This document shows positions 36,968-46,210 of a DNA stretch of 64,000 bases, piece by piece. The first letter of the stretch is position 1, and every line of letters begins with the position of its first letter. Source of the DNA: JAKOQB01 sp036824465 (GTDB lineage: Bacteria > Pseudomonadota > Gammaproteobacteria > Burkholderiales > Burkholderiaceae_F); contig DAITAC010000006.1 in the NCBI GenBank assembly GCA_036824465.1, positions 19,004 to 83,003 of the forward strand, written 5' to 3'. The notes under the pieces were generated by a model that was not told the origin of the DNA, ran no database searches, and saw only the letters and a list, made by a program, of their open reading frames with translations. Position numbers and translations under genes: made by a program.

Positions 36968-38559
36968 CACAGGTCACGGATCATTTCGCGCGCCGCGTTG
37001 TGCCCCGGCGCAGCGGTCACGCCACCGCCAGGGTGCGCCCCGGAACCGCAGTGGTAAAGCGCCTTGATCGGGCCGCGATAGCGCGCGTAACCAAACACCG
37101 GTCGCAGCGAGAAGAGCTGATCGAGCGACAGCTGGCCATGCGTGATGTCGCCGCCGATCAGACCGAACTCGCGCTCGAGATCGAGCGGAGACCACGCGCG
37201 ATAGCCAAGGAGTGATCGACGAAAGTTCGGGCAGTGTGAATGCACGACATCGAAGATCGATTGCACCGCGTCATCCTTCAACCCATCCCAATCGGCATCG
37301 GGTTTGAACTGCTGGCAGAACAGGCTTGCAACGTGCGCATCTTTCGGCGCCAGCGAACCATCGACCACACTTGGAATCAGCATCTCGACGATCGGTGCGC
37401 GTGAAAAACCGCGCTCCTCAGCCTCGCGCCACGCCTGATCCATGTGGCGCAGCGACGGTGCAAACAGGATCCCACTGGCGTGATGCGGCTGCGCCTGCGT
37501 TCCTGGCAGGCAGGAAAAGTCCGGCAGTTCAGACAGAGCGACATTGATGCGAAACGAACCTGAGCCGCATTTGTAGCGGTCAATCGACTCCGCGAAGTCG
37601 AGCGGCAGCGCTGAGCGCTCGATCAACCGCTGATACAGGAGCTTCGGATTGACGCTTGAGGCGACCGCGCGCGCGCGGATTTCTTCCCCACCTGCAAGCG
37701 CGACTCCCATTGCGCGCTCGCGCTCGACGATCACGCGATCCACACGCGAATTCACATCGATCTGAACGCCGCGCGCGCGCGCCTCATCGGCCATCAGTTG
37801 AGTGATCCGGCCCATGCCACCGATTGCGTGCCCCCATCGGCCCTGCTTGCCGTTGACCTCGCCAAGGCCGTGATGCAGCAGCACATAGGCCGAGCCCGCC
37901 GCGTACGGGCTCGCGTAATTGCCGACCACCGAATCCCAGCCAAGCACGCTTTTCAGCGGCTCAGATTCGAACATTGCATCGAGCCAGTGGCCCGCGCTCC
38001 TGGTGAAGAGGCCGATCAGGTCGCGCTGGCCAGTGCGCGGCATCCGTGCGAACTGCAGCAGAAGGCGCGCCGCCGTCACTGCATCGCGCAAACTTTGTAC
38101 CACGAGCGGACCGCCCAGATTCGGCGGCGCACGCAGCACCCATTGTTTCAGCAGATCGGCCAGCTCGTCGAGGTGCGCGTAGTACGCGGGCAGTGCGTCT
38201 GCATCGCGAGCGGAGAACTTCGCAACTTCAGCAGCGGAGCCGGCCGCATCACCTCTGAACTTCAGATACCTTCCGTCCGGTAGCGGCACGAAGTTGGAAA
38301 ACGGACGTTCGATAATGCGCAGTCCGCGTTCACTGAGCTTCAGATCGCGAATGACCTGCGGATTCAGCAGGCTGACCGTGTAGCTCGCGCTCGAATTCCT
38401 GAAGCCGGGGACGAACTCCTCGGTCACCGCCGCGCCGCCGACCACGTCGCGCCGCTCGAGCACGCGGACCTTCAGCCCTGCGCCGGCGAGGTAACAGGCG
38501 CAGGCCAGTCCGTTGTGACCCGCTCCAATGATGAGGACATCAACTGCGGCCCGCGCCAT
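36964..38559 (-). CDS. FAD-dependent oxidoreductase, phytoene dehydrogenase / PYROXD2-like
   Basis: 531-aa protein starting with the Rossmann fold DVLIIGAGHNGLACACYLAGAG and LERRDVVGGAAV, the FAD-binding pattern of the CrtI/phytoene-desaturase superfamily. The C-terminus has HCGSGAHPGGGVTAAPGHNA, the second FAD contact. The animal PYROXD2-like subgroup has no clear reaction, and no carotenoid gene is nearby, so carotenoid desaturation is not supported. Confidence 0.85.
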   Translation of the reverse strand: MARAAVDVLIIGAGHNGLACACYLAGAGLKVRVLERRDVVGGAAVTEEFVPGFRNSSASYTVSLLNPQVIRDLKLSERGLRIIERPFSNFVPLPDGRYLKFRGDAAGSAAEVAKFSARDADALPAYYAHLDELADLLKQWVLRAPPNLGGPLVVQSLRDAVTAARLLLQFARMPRTGQRDLIGLFTRSAGHWLDAMFESEPLKSVLGWDSVVGNYASPYAAGSAYVLLHHGLGEVNGKQGRWGHAIGGMGRITQLMADEARARGVQIDVNSRVDRVIVERERAMGVALAGGEEIRARAVASSVNPKLLYQRLIERSALPLDFAESIDRYKCGSGSFRINVALSELPDFSCLPGTQAQPHHASGILFAPSLRHMDQAWREAEERGFSRAPIVEMLIPSVVDGSLAPKDAHVASLFCQQFKPDADWDGLKDDAVQSIFDVVHSHCPNFRRSLLGYRAWSPLDLEREFGLIGGDITHGQLSLDQLFSLRPVFGYARYRGPIKALYHCGSGAHPGGGVTAAPGHNAAREMIRDLC

Positions 38560-38594
38560 GCGCGTGGATCATACGCAGCGCGTCGCATTGAATC

Positions 38595-39671
38595 TCAGCG
38601 ATAACCGACGCGATCAAGTATCCGCTGCGCGGCGATCTGACCCTTGCCGATCGAGGAAACCGGCACGCTCTCATGCTTGAACGTCCCCAGTCCTTCCAGC
38701 GCGGCGTTGCTTGTCATGGCCCCCTTGACGACTGGCCATTCGTTGTTGCCCTCGGCAAAGTATGCTTGCGCCTCCTTGCCCGACAGGTATTCGAGAAACT
38801 TGATGGCGTTGTCTCGGTGTGGCGCGTGGCGTGCGACGCCGCCACCGGAAATGTTGACGTGCGTACCGCTGGTCGACTGGTTCGGCCAGACGAACCCCAC
38901 CCTGCCAATAACCTCCTTGTCCTTGGTATCGGTCGAGCGCACCAATCGCAACCAGTAGTAGGTGTTGGTCAACGCTACGCCACACTCGCCGCTTGCCACG
39001 GCGCGAATCTGGTCGGTGTCGCCACCACGCGGTGGCCGCGCCATGTTGGCGACCACGCCTTTTGCCCATGCCTCGGTCGCGGCTTCGCCGCTGCGCTCAA
39101 CCATCGCGCCGACCAACGACAACATGTACGGATGCGAGCCCGAGCGCGTGCACACGAGCCCCTTGTTCTTCGGGTCGGCGAGCTTCTCGTAGGTATCCAC
39201 GTCGGCCGCCTTCACGCGCGACTTGTCGTACACAATCACGCGCGCCCGCGTGGAAAAACCAAACCAGCTGCCATCATTGGATCGCAGTCCGGAGGGAATA
39301 CGCTCTTCGAGCGTTTTCGATTGGATCGGCTGGAACAACCCGTCGATCTGCGCACGCCACAGCCGCGCCGCGTCGACCAGCAACACGACATCGGCCGGGC
39401 TGTTCGCGCCCTCGCTCTTCAATCTCTGCAGTAGTGGCTCATCCCCAAGTTCAATGCGGTTGATCTTGATGCCGGTTTGCTTGGTGAAACTTTCGTACAG
39501 CGCTTCGTCGGTCTGATAGTGACGGGCAGAATAGAGATTCAATACGGCCTCGCCTTTGGCCTGCGCGTGGCTCGGCCATGGCAAGGCAGCCGCGATCAAT
39601 GTACCCACCACACAGGTCGCGGCCATCGCTGCCTCGAGCCAGCGCTCGACCCGACTCTTCAACTCGTTCAT
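38595..39671 (-). CDS. Fe(III) ABC transporter substrate-binding protein
   Basis: 358-aa periplasmic protein: a signal peptide (residues 1-37, ending in SHAQA) and the FutA/FbpA-type iron-binding fold. LNLYSARHYQTDEALYESFTKQTG opens the mature protein, and NTYYWLRL supplies the paired tyrosines that usually bind ferric iron. Start chosen at the ATG at 39671, which puts the charged n-region before the hydrophobic core. No permease is adjacent; the likely partners are at 61-63.9 kb, which share its operator. A Fur-box-like element precedes the gene. Confidence 0.9.
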   Translation of the reverse strand: MNELKSRVERWLEAAMAATCVVGTLIAAALPWPSHAQAKGEAVLNLYSARHYQTDEALYESFTKQTGIKINRIELGDEPLLQRLKSEGANSPADVVLLVDAARLWRAQIDGLFQPIQSKTLEERIPSGLRSNDGSWFGFSTRARVIVYDKSRVKAADVDTYEKLADPKNKGLVCTRSGSHPYMLSLVGAMVERSGEAATEAWAKGVVANMARPPRGGDTDQIRAVASGECGVALTNTYYWLRLVRSTDTKDKEVIGRVGFVWPNQSTSGTHVNISGGGVARHAPHRDNAIKFLEYLSGKEAQAYFAEGNNEWPVVKGAMTSNAALEGLGTFKHESVPVSSIGKGQIAAQRILDRVGYR

Positions 39672-39756
39672 TGCGACTCCCGATTTGGCTTGTTTGACGG
39701 TGGCGCGCCGCATTTAGCAGCCCGCCATGGCAAGAAGGTTATCGAAAACGATTCGC

Positions 39757-39777
39757 AAATGCAAGTCGTTCTCATTT
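39757..39777. promoter_or_regulatory. Fur-box-like operator upstream of the iron-binding protein
   Basis: On the minus strand AAATGAGAA, five bases, TGCATTT, overlapping a weak -35 (TTGCAT) with GATAAC 15 bases downstream as possible -10. The same two half-elements with a five-base spacer occur before the permease/ATPase genes at 62748-62768. Fur control is inferred from the motif and from iron-transport context. Confidence 0.6.
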
Positions 39778-39803
39778 GATATGGCGCAATGATCAACCGG
39801 CTT

Positions 39804-40415
39804 TCAGTGCTTGTAGTCGGGAGTCGCCCAGCCGGCCTCTCGACCCGATCCGACGTCCAGAACAGGCGAGACTTCAATCAGCTCGGACGCGGACACGACC
39901 TCACGCCCCAGACGCCTGGCACCGTTGTATCGCGCACGCCAGTAGGGGAGCTGCATCGATTCGATGCGAACCTGTCCACCACGCGCCGGCGCGTGCACAA
40001 AGCGACCCTCCCCGATGTATAGCGCCACATGCGAGAACGGTGTGCCGAGCGTGTTGAAGAACAACAGGTCGCCGGGCTCGAGTGTTTCGGTCGCGACGGA
40101 CCGGCCCCGCTCGCTCATCGACTCCGAACGGCGCGGCAGATCCAGCCCAAGCGCCAGGCCAAATACATGTCGCACCAGGCCGCTGCAGTCAAATCCGCGC
40201 GCTGGATCGTCTCCGCCCATTCGATATGGCACGCCAAGGAATCCCAGCGCGTGCATCACGACTTCCGCGCCATCTGATGGCGTCGTCGCGGCGCCCTGCG
40301 GATGCGCGACTGGGGATCCGAAGGTGATCGAGAGTGCCGCGCTGATTAACCCGACCCATGCCCGCAAGCGCGCCGGCGATCCGCCGCAGATGGATGACCG
40401 CAATCGCGTGACCAT
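39804..40415 (-). CDS. NlpC/P60 (C40) cell-wall peptidase
   Basis: 203-aa protein. An N-terminal hydrophobic segment (about residues 18-36) directs export. The catalytic domain has GFDCSGLVRHVFG with the nucleophile Cys, and PFSHVALYIGEGRFVHAPA with the catalytic His. NlpC/P60 enzymes cleave D-Glu-mDAP bonds in peptidoglycan stem peptides. I use the ATG at 40415; upstream in-frame codons read like non-coding sequence. Confidence 0.85.
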   Translation of the reverse strand: MVTRLRSSICGGSPARLRAWVGLISAALSITFGSPVAHPQGAATTPSDGAEVVMHALGFLGVPYRMGGDDPARGFDCSGLVRHVFGLALGLDLPRRSESMSERGRSVATETLEPGDLLFFNTLGTPFSHVALYIGEGRFVHAPARGGQVRIESMQLPYWRARYNGARRLGREVVSASELIEVSPVLDVGSGREAGWATPDYKH

Positions 40416-40549
40416 GATCAGACGGATGGCGAAAACATCTGGCCAAGATAGCGAAAGACTCTGGAAAATCCCAGCGCGCGACGTTGGGTATCGCCGCGCC
40501 AGGCATTTCGGGTACATTTGAATGCCCAGTCGCGCGGTGAGATTTCACC

Positions 40550-41749
40550 GTGCCTGCGAGTGACTGCGTGTCGGACGACGCCTCCTTCAAGAACACACTG
40601 CCGCTGCCGACCAAGGCGCGGATTCTGATCGCCGACGATTCGCGCATCGTGCGAGCGTCGATCACGCAACACATCCGCGATCGCTTCGACATCCGCGAGG
40701 TCACCGACGGTGAGGCGGCGTGGCAGGCCATCCTGCTGGACGCATCGATCCGCGTACTGATCAGCGATCTGACGATGCCGAAGATCGACGGCTTCGAGCT
40801 GCTGTCGCGCATCCGAAGTTCAAAGGTGCAGCGCATCCGCGAACTGCCAGTGGTTGTCATCACCGGTGCCGATGAAGAGGCGGAGCGCGAGCGCGCCTCG
40901 GCGCTCGGCGCGACCGACTTCATCCAGAAAGGCGTGAACTCGGCGGAACTGATCTCCAGACTCGAGGTGCTGGTCAAGCTGTCGACCACGCGCGAAACGC
41001 TGTCGGAGACACAATCAACGCTGGAGTCGGCGCGCACGATCGATCCCGATACCGAACTGCACAACCTGGCGTTCTTTGATCGCCAGGTCGACAAGCTGAT
41101 TTCGTACTCGCGGCGCAACCTGTCCGACGTGGCACTGATCTGTGTTCGGGTCGAGCTTTCGATGCCGCAGTCGGATTCGTGGGAGGGCGAGATTGAGCAA
41201 CGCGTCAAGCTGGTTGGGCGGACGTTGGCCGCCTCGATCCGCCTGGAAGATCTCGGCACGCGCTCGGACCGCTATGAATTCTGCGTGGCCACGCAGACCA
41301 ACGGCCTGTCCGGTGTACTCCGATTCGCCGCGCGTCTGCGCAAGGTGCTTGAGAACGTCGATGCGGCCGGACCGGGCGTGGAAGTCTGGACCTGCATTGG
41401 CGTGGCCACACTGTCGGAAGAACTGCGCCGCGGTGCCGAGGAATTGCGCGCGATCGCCCAAAGGCGTGCGCAGCAGGCGCAGGCCAATCGTTCGCGCCGC
41501 ATCGTGCTCGGCTCAGCCGAAGGCGCAGCCCCCGGTGCCACCGAAGCGCGGCCTGATGAATCATCGATGGATGTCAGTCTTGCGCTCGCGCTCATCCGTG
41601 CCGGGCGTGCCAATGAAGTGGTGCCGCATCTCCCGCGGCTTCTGGTTCAGATCGACCCGCTGCTGAAACTGCTGCGGCAACAACGAGAACTGCAGTCAAA
41701 CCATTCGGAGGGAACACGCGATGACCAAGTACAGGGAGTTCCACGCTAG
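40550..41749 (+). CDS. Response regulator with degenerate GGDEF domain (PleD-like)
   Basis: 399 aa, GTG start. Residues 23-140 form a CheY receiver: acid pocket Asp29/Asp30, phosphoacceptor Asp73 in ISDLTMPKIDG, and Lys127 in FIQKG. Residues about 163-310 resemble a diguanylate cyclase domain (DPDTELHNLAFFDRQ), but the active-site loop reads SDRYEF (239-244) instead of GGDEF. The domain is therefore probably not a cyclase, and may bind GTP or c-di-GMP or act as a dimeriser. The last 29 bases overlap prpE. No histidine kinase is nearby. Confidence 0.82.
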   Translation: MPASDCVSDDASFKNTLPLPTKARILIADDSRIVRASITQHIRDRFDIREVTDGEAAWQAILLDASIRVLISDLTMPKIDGFELLSRIRSSKVQRIRELPVVVITGADEEAERERASALGATDFIQKGVNSAELISRLEVLVKLSTTRETLSETQSTLESARTIDPDTELHNLAFFDRQVDKLISYSRRNLSDVALICVRVELSMPQSDSWEGEIEQRVKLVGRTLAASIRLEDLGTRSDRYEFCVATQTNGLSGVLRFAARLRKVLENVDAAGPGVEVWTCIGVATLSEELRRGAEELRAIAQRRAQQAQANRSRRIVLGSAEGAAPGATEARPDESSMDVSLALALIRAGRANEVVPHLPRLLVQIDPLLKLLRQQRELQSNHSEGTRDDQVQGVPR

Positions 41750-43616
41750 GTCAATTTCCAGGCCCGAGGAGTTCTGGGGCGATCAGGCGCGCCTGATCGA
41801 CTGGCAGACGCCGTTCACCAAGGTACTGGACTACTCGAATCCGCCGTTCGCCAAGTGGTTTGTCGGTGGCAAGACCAACCTCTGCCACAACGCAATCGAT
41901 CGCCATCTCGCAACTCGAGGAGATGCCAGTGCGCTGATCTATGTCTCGACCGAGACCGGCAGCGAGAAGATCTACACGTTCAAGCAGCTCTATCGCGAGG
42001 TCAATCGGATGGCCGGCGCACTCAGAGGCTTGGGCGTCGGTCGCGGCGATCGGGTGCTGATCTACATGCCGATGATTCCCGAAGCCGTTTTTGCCATGCT
42101 GGCGTGCACGCGCATCGGCGCGATTCACTCGGTTGTCTTCGGCGGCTTTGCCTCGGTCAGTCTCGCGACGCGCATCGACGATGCCACGCCCAAGGTCATC
42201 GTCAGCAGCGACGCCGGTTCCCGGGGCGGCAAGGTGGTGCCGTACAAGGGCCTTCTCGACGAGGCGATCGCGCTGGCGAAGAATCCGCCGCAGAAAGTGG
42301 TGATGGTCAACCGCGGTCTGGCCGACATGAAGCTGGTTGCAGGCCGCGACGTCGATTACTCGACGCTGCGCGAGCGGCACATGAATGACGAAGTGCCGTG
42401 CGAATGGCTCGAATCCAACGAGGCGTCTTACGTGCTGTACACGTCAGGCACGACCGGCAAGCCCAAGGGCGTACAGCGCGACACGGGCGGTTACGCAGTC
42501 GCCCTGGCCGCGTCGATGAAACACATCTTCTGCGGTAACGCCGGCGAAACATATTTCTCGACCAGCGACATCGGTTGGGTCGTAGGGCACAGCTACATCG
42601 TCTATGGCCCGCTGCTCGCCGGAATGGCGACCGTTCTATACGAGGGAACGCCGATTCGACCCGACGGCGGCGTCTGGTGGAGCATTGTCGAGAAGTACAA
42701 GGTGACGGTCATGTTCTCCGCGCCGACCGCGATCCGCGTGCTGAAAAAGCAGGACCCGGCGTTGCTGTCCAAGTACGACCTGTCTTCGCTGCGATTGCTC
42801 TTCCTTGCCGGCGAACCGCTGGATGAGCCGACCGCGCGCTGGATCGCGGACGGAATCAAGAAGCCCATCGTTGACAACTTCTGGCAGACGGAGTCCGGCT
42901 GGCCGATCCTGGCAATCTGCCGGGGAGTCGAAGCGCTGCCGTCCAAGTTCGGCTCGCCGGGCCTGCCCGTCTACGGCTACGACGTGCGCCTGTACAACGA
43001 GATGACCGGCGAAGAAATCGGCGACAACGAGAAAGGCGTGGTCGGTATATGCGGCCCGCTGCCGCCGGGCTGCATGAGCACCGTGTGGCGCGACGACGAG
43101 CGTTTCGTCAAGACCTACTGGAAGAGCATTCCCAACAGGACCGTCTACTCGACCTTTGACTGGGGCATTCGGGACACCGACGGGTACTTCCTGATTCTCG
43201 GCCGCACCGATGACGTCATCAACGTGGCCGGCCATCGGCTCGGAACGCGCGAGATTGAAGAGTCGCTCAGTTCGCATTCGAACATCGCCGAAGTGGCCGT
43301 GATCGGCGTCGCCGATCAACTCAAGGGCCAGGTCGCGATGGCGTTCGCGGTGCTGAAAGACATGGAAAAGATCGCAACGCCGGAACTCAGGCGCGCGCAC
43401 GAAGGCGAAATGATGAAGGTGGTCGACGAGCAACTCGGCGCCGTCGCACGCCCCTCACGCGTGCACTTCGTCACCGTGCTGCCGAAAACGCGGTCCGGCA
43501 AGCTGCTGCGCCGATCGATCCAGGCGATCTGCGAAGGCCGCGATCCGGGCGACCTGACCACGATCGAGGACCCGGCCGCGCTCGAGCAGGTGCGCGCCGC
43601 GGTCGCGGCGCGTTGA
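41721..43616 (+). CDS. prpE: Propionate-CoA ligase / acetyl-CoA synthetase-like
   Basis: 631-aa acyl-adenylate-forming ligase. SEQ features: YTSGTTGKPKGVQRDTGGY (P-loop like A3), STSDIGWVVGHSYIVYGPLL, NFWQTESGWPIL, GRTDDVINVAGHRLGT and the C-terminal PKTRSGKLLRR, whose lysine is the usual acetylation and catalytic site. The N-terminal FWGDQARLIDWQTPFTKVLD and GGKTNLCHNAIDRHL are propionate-CoA ligase type. It activates propionate for the methylcitrate or methylmalonyl routes; no prpBC genes are here. SD CGGAGGG precedes ATG, inside the response-regulator gene. Confidence 0.92.
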   Translation: MTKYREFHARSISRPEEFWGDQARLIDWQTPFTKVLDYSNPPFAKWFVGGKTNLCHNAIDRHLATRGDASALIYVSTETGSEKIYTFKQLYREVNRMAGALRGLGVGRGDRVLIYMPMIPEAVFAMLACTRIGAIHSVVFGGFASVSLATRIDDATPKVIVSSDAGSRGGKVVPYKGLLDEAIALAKNPPQKVVMVNRGLADMKLVAGRDVDYSTLRERHMNDEVPCEWLESNEASYVLYTSGTTGKPKGVQRDTGGYAVALAASMKHIFCGNAGETYFSTSDIGWVVGHSYIVYGPLLAGMATVLYEGTPIRPDGGVWWSIVEKYKVTVMFSAPTAIRVLKKQDPALLSKYDLSSLRLLFLAGEPLDEPTARWIADGIKKPIVDNFWQTESGWPILAICRGVEALPSKFGSPGLPVYGYDVRLYNEMTGEEIGDNEKGVVGICGPLPPGCMSTVWRDDERFVKTYWKSIPNRTVYSTFDWGIRDTDGYFLILGRTDDVINVAGHRLGTREIEESLSSHSNIAEVAVIGVADQLKGQVAMAFAVLKDMEKIATPELRRAHEGEMMKVVDEQLGAVARPSRVHFVTVLPKTRSGKLLRRSIQAICEGRDPGDLTTIEDPAALEQVRAAVAAR

Positions 43617-43638
43617 TGCAACGGCGCCCACGGGTGGC

Positions 43639-44403
43639 GTGAGCGACTTCACTTTGGAGAGCTTCAGCCTCAGCTACTTCCTCGCGTCGTTCCTGCTGCC
43701 GCCGGTCCTGCTGCTGATCACGACGGCGCTTGGCTTTTGGATGCTCAAGCGCCGCCGTGGGGCAGCGCGTGGCCTGATCACGATTTCATTGCTCGGCTTG
43801 CTGGCGTTGAGCCTGCCCGTCGTCGCGTTTTCGCTCTTCAAGCCACTCGAAGTGCCGCCGCTGGATGTCGCGCGGGCGAAGGATGCGCAGGCGATCGTGA
43901 TCCTTGCCGGTGGGCGTGCGCGCGGCGCGATCGAATGGGGTGGCGACACAGTCAGCGCCTTCACGCTTGCGCGCGTGCGCTACGGCGCGCATCTTGCCCG
44001 CATCACCGGACTGCCGGTCTTGCTGACCGGTGGCCTCGGTGACGATGAGCGCGAACCGGAAGCAGAGCTGATGCGACGCGTGCTGGAGCGCGAGTTCGGT
44101 ATCACGCCACGCTGGATGGAGACCGCCAGCAGCACCACGGCCCAGAACGCGGAATTCAGCGCGCGCGAACTGCGCGCGGCCGGCGTCTCGCGCGTGCTGC
44201 TGGTCACGCACAGCTTTCATATCCCCCGCGCGGCGGCGCAGTTCGAGCGGGCTGGCCTGCACGTCATTCCGGCACCGACGGGCTTTCAGGGATTGCGCGA
44301 ATTTGACTGGCTGCACCTGGTGCCGACGCCGGACGCCCTTCGTCTTTCTCACGTTGCTTTGCGTGAGTGGCTGGCGCTGGCGCGTGATCGGCTAATCTCC
44401 TGA
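43639..44403 (+). CDS. YdcF/ElyC-like protein (DUF218)
   Basis: 254-aa protein with two N-terminal transmembrane helices and a periplasmic DUF218 domain: AIVILAGGRARGAIEWGG, RITGLPVLLTGGLGDDEREPEA and SSTTAQNAEFSARELRAAGV, ending in VTHSFHIPRAAAQFERAGL. ElyC/SanA relatives help cell-envelope integrity. GTG start; a weak ribosome site. It is 22 bases after prpE and likely the same transcript. Confidence 0.85.
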   Translation: MSDFTLESFSLSYFLASFLLPPVLLLITTALGFWMLKRRRGAARGLITISLLGLLALSLPVVAFSLFKPLEVPPLDVARAKDAQAIVILAGGRARGAIEWGGDTVSAFTLARVRYGAHLARITGLPVLLTGGLGDDEREPEAELMRRVLEREFGITPRWMETASSTTAQNAEFSARELRAAGVSRVLLVTHSFHIPRAAAQFERAGLHVIPAPTGFQGLREFDWLHLVPTPDALRLSHVALREWLALARDRLIS

Positions 44404-44426
44404 CGTTCGTCTTCCAGGAGTGCACG

Positions 44427-44831
44427 ATGCAAACCAGAAAATTCCTTACGCTCGATGATGTGCAGAAGATCGGCAGCGCGTCCGCCGCCGAAGCGATAAA
44501 GAACAAATGGGCAGTGACGATCGCGATCGTCGACGATGGTGGCCATCTGCTGTGGCTGCAGCGACTCGACGGGGCGGCGACGGTGTCCGTCTATATCGGG
44601 CAGGAAAAGGCACGCGCGGCCGCGCTGGGACGCCGCGAGACCAAACGTTACGAGGACATGATCAACCAGGGACGCACGGCGTTCCTGTCGGCGCCGCTGC
44701 AGGGCATGCTCGAAGGTGGTGTACCGATCATCGTCGATGGTCACGTCATCGGCGCCGTTGGCGTCTCGGGAGTGCAGTCGAGCGAAGACGTGCTGATCGC
44801 CAAGGCGGGGATTGCGGCACTCAGTCTCTGA
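44427..44831 (+). CDS. GlcG/HbpS-family haem-binding-like protein
   Basis: 134-aa compact protein of the GlcG/HbpS fold: LTLDDVQKIGSASAAEAIK, IVDDGGHLLWLQRLDGAA, EKARAAALGRRETKRYE and GGVPIIVDGHVIGAVGVSG. Members bind haem or small degradation products and often sit at the end of catabolic operons, as here after ydcF (23-base gap). Function not assigned. Confidence 0.88.
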   Translation: MQTRKFLTLDDVQKIGSASAAEAIKNKWAVTIAIVDDGGHLLWLQRLDGAATVSVYIGQEKARAAALGRRETKRYEDMINQGRTAFLSAPLQGMLEGGVPIIVDGHVIGAVGVSGVQSSEDVLIAKAGIAALSL

Positions 44832-44832
44832 C

Positions 44833-46131
44833 TCAGTCGGCCTTGGCCGCCAAACGCCCGCGCTCAACATTGACGAGCGCAAGGACCAACAGTCCGATCA
44901 CGAAATACATTCCGGTCACGAGGATCGCCAGTCGATGATTGTTGTCCGTCATCCAGGTCACGAGACCGTAGGTCACCGGACCAAACACGCCCGACAACCA
45001 TACGGCGGCGTTCCACAACGCGTAGAACTCGGCCAGCCGTGAGGCCGGCGCGAACAGTCCGACCATCGCCCGCCCTGCCGACTGGCTTGATCCCATGCAC
45101 ACGCCGGCAATGTTGGCGGCGATCCAGAAGCCAACCGAGCCGGTCGACAAGACCACCGTCAGCACCATCGCGATCCAGCCCGCGATCGTGATCGCCAGGG
45201 TGGCGCGATGCCCGAGCGCGTCCTGCACGTAGCCAAAGAGAAACGCGCCAATCGCGGCCGTCACGTTGACCAGCAGGATCAACAGCATCGTCTGTGCCAT
45301 TGAGAAACTCATCACCTGCTGCGCGTAGATGGCTGCCAGCGCAATCACGACCGCGATCCCTCCCTGGTAGAAGAAGCCGCACACCATCAGCCAGCCAAAG
45401 TCGCGATACGCGCGGATGTTTTTCAACGTATGCCACATCCGCTGCGCAGACTCGGCCACGAAACTGCTTACCGACACGTCGGTGCGCGGCACTGCGCGCT
45501 CGCGCACCATCAGGAACATCGGTGCCGCCGCCAGCGCGAACACCGCGGCCGTGATCAGCATCGTCACCGGAACAAACTGCACGGCGGTATGGCCATGCGC
45601 CTGCGCCCATTGCACGTAGCCGAGCCCGAGCCCGAGTGCGAGCAAACCGCCCAGATAGCCGAAACTCCAGCCCCAGCCAGACACCTTGCCAAGCGCCTCC
45701 TGTCTTGCGAGCTCCGGAAGGAATGCGCTGTTCAGCGTGACTCCGGCGGCGAAACAAAAGTTGGAGATCACGATTGCCACCAGCGCCAGAGCAAGATCGC
45801 CTGGACCGACGAACGCCAATGCGACCGTGCCCAGAACGCAGCCGACGGTGACGACAAACAGCATCAGCTTCTTCTTTGCATGCACGTCGGCGTAGGCGCC
45901 CATCGGTGGCATCAGAATCATGCCGACCACGTAGGAGGCCGACAGTGCGAGGGTCCACGCCAGCGTGCCCCAGTCAGCGCCCTGGGCAACGACGCTGACG
46001 AAGTACGCGTTGAACACCGCCGTGAGCACCACCGTGGTGTAGCCGGAATTGGCGAAGTCGTAACAGGACCACGCAAAGACCTCGCGGCGCGTGACGCCGG
46101 GATTCAGTGCCTGGGAATCAAACAGCGGCAT
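44833..46131 (-). CDS. MFS transporter (UMF1/ATG22-like)
   Basis: 432-aa inner-membrane protein with about 12 helices. It begins GVTRREVFAWSCYDFANSGYT, the motif of the UMF1 (vacuolar ATG22-related) family of major-facilitator proteins, and has a helix-loop PPMGAYADVHAKKKLM. Substrate unknown; family members can move amino acids. I use the ATG at 46131; 49 codons of upstream frame read through the heptamer repeat and are not credible. Divergent from an Lrp/AsnC gene. Confidence 0.85.
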   Translation of the reverse strand: MPLFDSQALNPGVTRREVFAWSCYDFANSGYTTVVLTAVFNAYFVSVVAQGADWGTLAWTLALSASYVVGMILMPPMGAYADVHAKKKLMLFVVTVGCVLGTVALAFVGPGDLALALVAIVISNFCFAAGVTLNSAFLPELARQEALGKVSGWGWSFGYLGGLLALGLGLGYVQWAQAHGHTAVQFVPVTMLITAAVFALAAAPMFLMVRERAVPRTDVSVSSFVAESAQRMWHTLKNIRAYRDFGWLMVCGFFYQGGIAVVIALAAIYAQQVMSFSMAQTMLLILLVNVTAAIGAFLFGYVQDALGHRATLAITIAGWIAMVLTVVLSTGSVGFWIAANIAGVCMGSSQSAGRAMVGLFAPASRLAEFYALWNAAVWLSGVFGPVTYGLVTWMTDNNHRLAILVTGMYFVIGLLVLALVNVERGRLAAKAD

Positions 46132-46160
46132 GGGCGCGGATGGTACCGTCCTGCGCCTTA

Positions 46161-46195
46161 CGACTGTCGACTGCCGACTGCCGACTGCCGACTCC
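46161..46195. repeat. Five tandem heptamers CGACTGN
   Basis: CGACTGT, CGACTGC three times, CGACTCC, in the 79-bp divergent region between the MFS gene and the Lrp/AsnC gene. The same heptamer (as its reverse complement) recurs at 54917-54937 and 55024-55038. Confidence 0.75.
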
Positions 46196-46210
46196 CTATA
46201 CTTCTGCGGG

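Noticed and set aside
46161..46195. Possible CRISPR array
   Set aside because: Heptamers are tandem without spacers and there are no cas genes.
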